This document shows positions 61,016 to 64,000 of a DNA stretch of 64,000 bases, in pieces. The DNA is from Gemmatimonas sp. Its GTDB lineage: Bacteria; Gemmatimonadota; Gemmatimonadetes; Gemmatimonadales; Gemmatimonadaceae. Below the pieces are notes generated by a model that saw only the letters and a program-made list of their open reading frames with translations, did no database searches and was not told where the DNA came from. Numbering within the stretch: the first letter of the stretch is position 1; each line of letters opens with the position of its first letter. The position numbers were made by a program, and so were the translations under genes. The stretch is from NCBI GenBank assembly GCA_011390935.1, contig JAABRL010000003.1, forward strand, positions 43,608-107,607, read 5' to 3'.

Positions 61016-62725
61016 CTACAACGACGGGTCGATGGCGTGCAGCCGGAACCGATGCCACGCGCGGTCACGCTCGATCGACGCCAACGCCTCGCGCGCCACC
61101 TCGCCGAGCGGCGCCGACGCCGGATCGTGGCGCAGCGCGCCGAACGGCCCGTCGCCAGGGGTCGCGAGCTTCACGCCCGTGTTCAGCACGCCGTATGGAT
61201 CAGCCGCCTGCTTGAGCACACGAAACGCGGTCATCGCGCCCGGCGACCACGTGCGCGGCAGCAGCGACGCCCGCAGCCGCCCGTCCCCATGCTCCCCCGC
61301 CAGCGTACCGCCCAAGGACGCCGTGAGCTCGCACACCTCGTGCAGCAGCGTGTGCACGCGCGCTCTCCAGTCGTGCCGCGTCACGTCCACCAGCGGATTC
61401 ACATGGACGTGCGCATCGCCCGCGTGGCCGAAGATCACGCCCAGCGTGTCGGCCCGTGCGAGCGCGTCACGCACGCCGCGCACGTAGGCCGGTAACTGCG
61501 CGGGCGGCACACAGCCGTCCTCGATGAACTGCATCGATCGCAGCGAAGGCGCGAGGCGCGCGAGAATCGGGCTGGCCGCATGGCGCAGCACCCAGAGCGC
61601 CCGTTCCGCGCCCGGGTGCGACGCGACCGTCACCTCGCGAGCGCCAGCACGCGTGAAGGCGCGTCCGAGCAATATCGCGGCGTCGCGCGCGTGCACCGCC
61701 GACTCTCCTTCCACCTCGGCGATCAGCACCGCCTCGGCGTTTCGGGGCACCGCCGCCGATCGGTCCCGCGCGGCCACGTCCAGAAACGTGCGGTCGAGCA
61801 GTTCGCACGCCGTCGCGCCGGCATCGCGCGCCTGCACCGCGGCTTCCGTGGCCGCCTCGAGCGTGCCGAAGCACGCCAGCAGTGTTGCCGTCGCAAACGG
61901 CACCGGTGCAAGACGCAGCTCCACCGCCGTGAAAACCGCCAGCGTCCCCTCGCTGCCCACGAGCAGCGTGAGCAGCGCCTCACCGGTCGCCGACGGGTCG
62001 CGCGCCAGCACCGCGAGCGCCTCGGCCAGCGCGTACCCCGACGATTCCTTGCGCACGCCCGCGCGCACGAGCGACGATGCCCCAACCTCGCGCCCCGCCG
62101 TGTGCAGCGCGTCGAGCATGGCACGCACCAGCGGAATGCCCACCGGGGCCGGTTCATCTCGACGTACCCACGCGCGTGCACCATTGGCGAACACGCACTC
62201 GATCCCGTGCACCCAGTCGCGCGTGGCGCCGAAGCGCAGCGTGCGCGCACCAGCGGCGTTCGCCCCCACCATGCCGCCGATGGTGCAGAACGCCCCACTC
62301 GAAGGGTCCACCGGAAAGCGCAGGCCGTGGACCCGCGCCGCCGCATCGATTGCACCGCGTAACGCACCCGGCTGCGCGCGCATGCGCCGCGCCGCCACCT
62401 CCACCGGGCCGATCGCCTGCAGGCGCGACAGGTCCACCACCACGCCCGGTCCCACGGCCCCCGCGGCCATGCCACTGCCTGACCCACGCGGCATGACGAA
62501 CCATCCATCGCGCCTCGCCGCAATCACCAACCGCGAGACGTCATCGGCGTCAACGGGCACCGCCACCGCGGCTGGTACGCAGCGCGCGATCCCGGCCCCT
62601 TCGGCGTAGAGCTCACGGGCCGGTCGGTCCGTGCGCCAGAGGCCCCGAAATCCCGCTGGCGCCTCAGGGGGCAGCGGAGTGTCAACGTCGAGGGCGCGCG
62701 CGCTGGGCGCGTGTGGGGCGACCAT
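61016..62725 (-). CDS. FAD-linked oxidase (D-lactate/glycolate dehydrogenase type)
   Basis: The 569-residue flavoprotein has an N-terminal FAD_binding_4 domain (PRGSGSGMAAGAVGPGVVVDLSRL split by loops; GAFCTIGGMVGANAAGARTLRFG) and a C-terminal oxidase domain with GHAGDAHVHVN and GTLAGEHGDGRLR, the GlcD-type metal-binding His-rich region. It should oxidise a 2-hydroxyacid, feeding electrons to the chain. No Fe-S domain is fused at the C-terminus. The ATG at 62725 is used; one a few codons upstream is possible. It is followed by hemJ at 9 bp. Confidence 0.85.
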   Translation of the reverse strand: MVAPHAPSARALDVDTPLPPEAPAGFRGLWRTDRPARELYAEGAGIARCVPAAVAVPVDADDVSRLVIAARRDGWFVMPRGSGSGMAAGAVGPGVVVDLSRLQAIGPVEVAARRMRAQPGALRGAIDAAARVHGLRFPVDPSSGAFCTIGGMVGANAAGARTLRFGATRDWVHGIECVFANGARAWVRRDEPAPVGIPLVRAMLDALHTAGREVGASSLVRAGVRKESSGYALAEALAVLARDPSATGEALLTLLVGSEGTLAVFTAVELRLAPVPFATATLLACFGTLEAATEAAVQARDAGATACELLDRTFLDVAARDRSAAVPRNAEAVLIAEVEGESAVHARDAAILLGRAFTRAGAREVTVASHPGAERALWVLRHAASPILARLAPSLRSMQFIEDGCVPPAQLPAYVRGVRDALARADTLGVIFGHAGDAHVHVNPLVDVTRHDWRARVHTLLHEVCELTASLGGTLAGEHGDGRLRASLLPRTWSPGAMTAFRVLKQAADPYGVLNTGVKLATPGDGPFGALRHDPASAPLGEVAREALASIERDRAWHRFRLHAIDPSL

Positions 62726-62848
62726 GCCTCCAGTCTGGGGTACGAAACGCATTCCGACAAGCCATGATCGACGTACCGACGTGACCTCGCGCACGCGATA
62801 TCGTATCTTTCATAGCTGGCCGACGTCACGCCCCTCGACACGCGCTTC

Positions 62849-63919
62849 ATGCCGATTGACCCGTCTCTCGATCCTGCCATCGCCGCCGCCGTCGCCACAC
62901 GCGATGCGGCGCGCTTTTGCGAGGCGATCCTGCCGGCGGTGTCGCGCACCTTCGCGCTCGGCATTCGTGTGCTCCCCGGCGATCTCGGGCAGGCCGTGCT
63001 CGACGCGTATCTGCTCTGCCGCATCGCCGACACGGTCGAAGACGCCCCCGGCATCGCACCGGCCGACAAAGGCGTGCTCTTCAACCAGATGCTCGCCGGC
63101 TTCGACGATCCCGCCGAGGTGGCGCGCTTCATCGCGGGGGTGCAGACGCTGCCGGGCGAACCCGCACACCTCGCGCTCGTGCACCACGCCGACCTCGTGT
63201 ATGCGCACTTCTCGCGGTTGCCGCAGAAGACGCGCGACGTGGTGCGCACGTGGGTGACCGAAATGGTGGTGGGCATGGACAAGTTCGTGCACCGCTACCC
63301 CGACGGCATTCGCATCCAGACGCTCGAGGAGTACAAGGAGTACTGCTACTACGTCGCAGGCACGGTGGGGTACATGCTCACCGATCTCTGGTTCGAGCAC
63401 GCGCCGAGCATCGGGCGCAAGCGCTACGAGGTGCTGCGCGAGCGGTGTCGCGCGTTCGCGGAAGCGCTGCAAACGGTGAACATCCTCAAGGACGTGGCCG
63501 TGGATGCGGAGAAGGAGAACTCCATCTACGTGCCCGAGGAGCTGCTGCGCGCGCACGGCAGCACGCAGGGGCGCATCCTCGCGCCCGATCTGCTCGCTCA
63601 CAATCGCGAAGCGCTCGGCCGTCTCATCGATCTCGCCTGGCACGATCTCGACGAAGCGCGCACGTATCTGCTCGACATTCCGCGGCGTGCGATTTCCATT
63701 CGGCTGTTCTGTCTGCTGCCGCTGCTCTTCGCCTACGCTACCATGCGCGATCTCGTGCAAAGCTCGGCCATGCTCGTGCCGGGCGGCACCGTGAAGATTT
63801 CACGCCGCGAAGTGAAGTCGCTGCTCATGGCCGGCCCGATGCTCGTGATGAGCAACGCCGGTGTGCGCAAGCTGATGGACCGCGTGCGTCGCCGCGCGTT
63901 CGAACTGGTGTTCGCCTAG
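62849..63919 (+). CDS. Squalene/phytoene synthase family protein
   Basis: The 356-residue all-helical enzyme joins two prenyl diphosphates head to head. The first Asp-rich motif is DTVED (D61, D65) in CRIADTVEDA. The second is DVAVD in NILKDVAVDAEKENSIYVP. YCYYVAGTVGYMLTDLW is also typical. It is as long as squalene synthases and could make squalene or a carotenoid or hopanoid precursor; no desaturase or cyclase gene is nearby to decide. It is divergent from the FAD oxidase and ends at a strong hairpin. Confidence 0.85.
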   Translation: MPIDPSLDPAIAAAVATRDAARFCEAILPAVSRTFALGIRVLPGDLGQAVLDAYLLCRIADTVEDAPGIAPADKGVLFNQMLAGFDDPAEVARFIAGVQTLPGEPAHLALVHHADLVYAHFSRLPQKTRDVVRTWVTEMVVGMDKFVHRYPDGIRIQTLEEYKEYCYYVAGTVGYMLTDLWFEHAPSIGRKRYEVLRERCRAFAEALQTVNILKDVAVDAEKENSIYVPEELLRAHGSTQGRILAPDLLAHNREALGRLIDLAWHDLDEARTYLLDIPRRAISIRLFCLLPLLFAYATMRDLVQSSAMLVPGGTVKISRREVKSLLMAGPMLVMSNAGVRKLMDRVRRRAFELVFA

Positions 63920-63927
63920 GACACGCG

Positions 63928-63963
63928 ACCGGGCCGGCCCCGCAATGGCAGGGCCGGCCCGGT
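63928..63963 (+). terminator. Hairpin terminator after the synthase
   Basis: ACCGGGCCGGCCC (63928-63940) pairs with GGGCCGGCCCGGT (63951-63963), closing on a 10-base loop, 9 bp after the stop. A weak pyrimidine run (CTTCTTC) follows shortly. Nothing further is seen to the end of the window. Confidence 0.7.
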
Positions 63964-64000
63964 GCGACTTCTTCAGGTGGTGCCCGTCGCGATCAGCGCG

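Overview
The window is GC-rich, densely packed bacterial chromosome with short gaps and many 4-bp stop/start overlaps (ATGA or GTGA). The gene complement suggests a Gram-negative member of the Gemmatimonadota, close to Gemmatimonas: the tail of a SusD-like protein, many secreted lipoproteins and metallopeptidases, a DUF1501/DUF1800 pair, a BlaI/M56 sensor pair, a de novo NAD operon and a type II pantothenate kinase. This placement is inference from gene content; there is no rRNA or marker tree. No tRNA, rRNA, CRISPR array, prophage or intact insertion sequence was seen.

Layout. 1-9.5 kb: SusD-like tail, ketopantoate reductase, esterase and CPA1 antiporter, hybrid histidine kinase with an ANTAR response regulator, MFS exporter, secreted TPR protein. 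9.5-15.4 kb: nadB-nadA-nadC followed by an unknown gene and fumarylacetoacetase, closely spaced. 15.4-23.6 kb: small membrane genes, M28 peptidase, type II pantothenate kinase, M23 peptidase, cydAB and a NarL-type regulator. 23.7-26.5 kb: a three-gene envelope operon (His-rich secreted protein, beta-barrel-like protein, unknown secreted protein) behind a CsoR-type operator. 26.5-38 kb: acyl-CoA dehydrogenase, Ig-like lipoprotein, GT39 glycosyltransferase with crcB, M20 dipeptidase, chemoreceptor and Rho with a long disordered arm. 38-50.5 kb: TPR and AhpD-like proteins, polysaccharide deacetylase, class A PBP, rhomboid, serine hydrolase, DUF1501/DUF1800 pair, hypotheticals. 50.8-64 kb: EF-G-like GTPase, M14 peptidase, M56/BlaI pair, thyX, hemJ, FAD-linked oxidase and a squalene/phytoene synthase.

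The most unusual DNA is intergenic. Between 52.9 and 59.4 kb there are five copies of a palindromic element. They share a conserved core with an asymmetric CAA/AC internal loop, but each copy is enclosed by its own long outer stem. The outer stems differ in sequence between copies, yet each is perfectly or almost perfectly self-complementary. Two other long imperfect palindromes (23.6 kb and 60.3 kb) fill other intergenic gaps. I regard this hairpin family and the CsoR-operator envelope operon as the best candidates for undescribed biology here.

Functionally the window mixes cofactor supply (NAD, CoA, heme, dTMP), respiration (cytochrome bd), envelope construction and surveillance (PBP, rhomboid, M23, deacetylase, M56/BlaI) and secreted peptidases. 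The SusD-like tail hints at a nutrient-uptake system upstream of the window.
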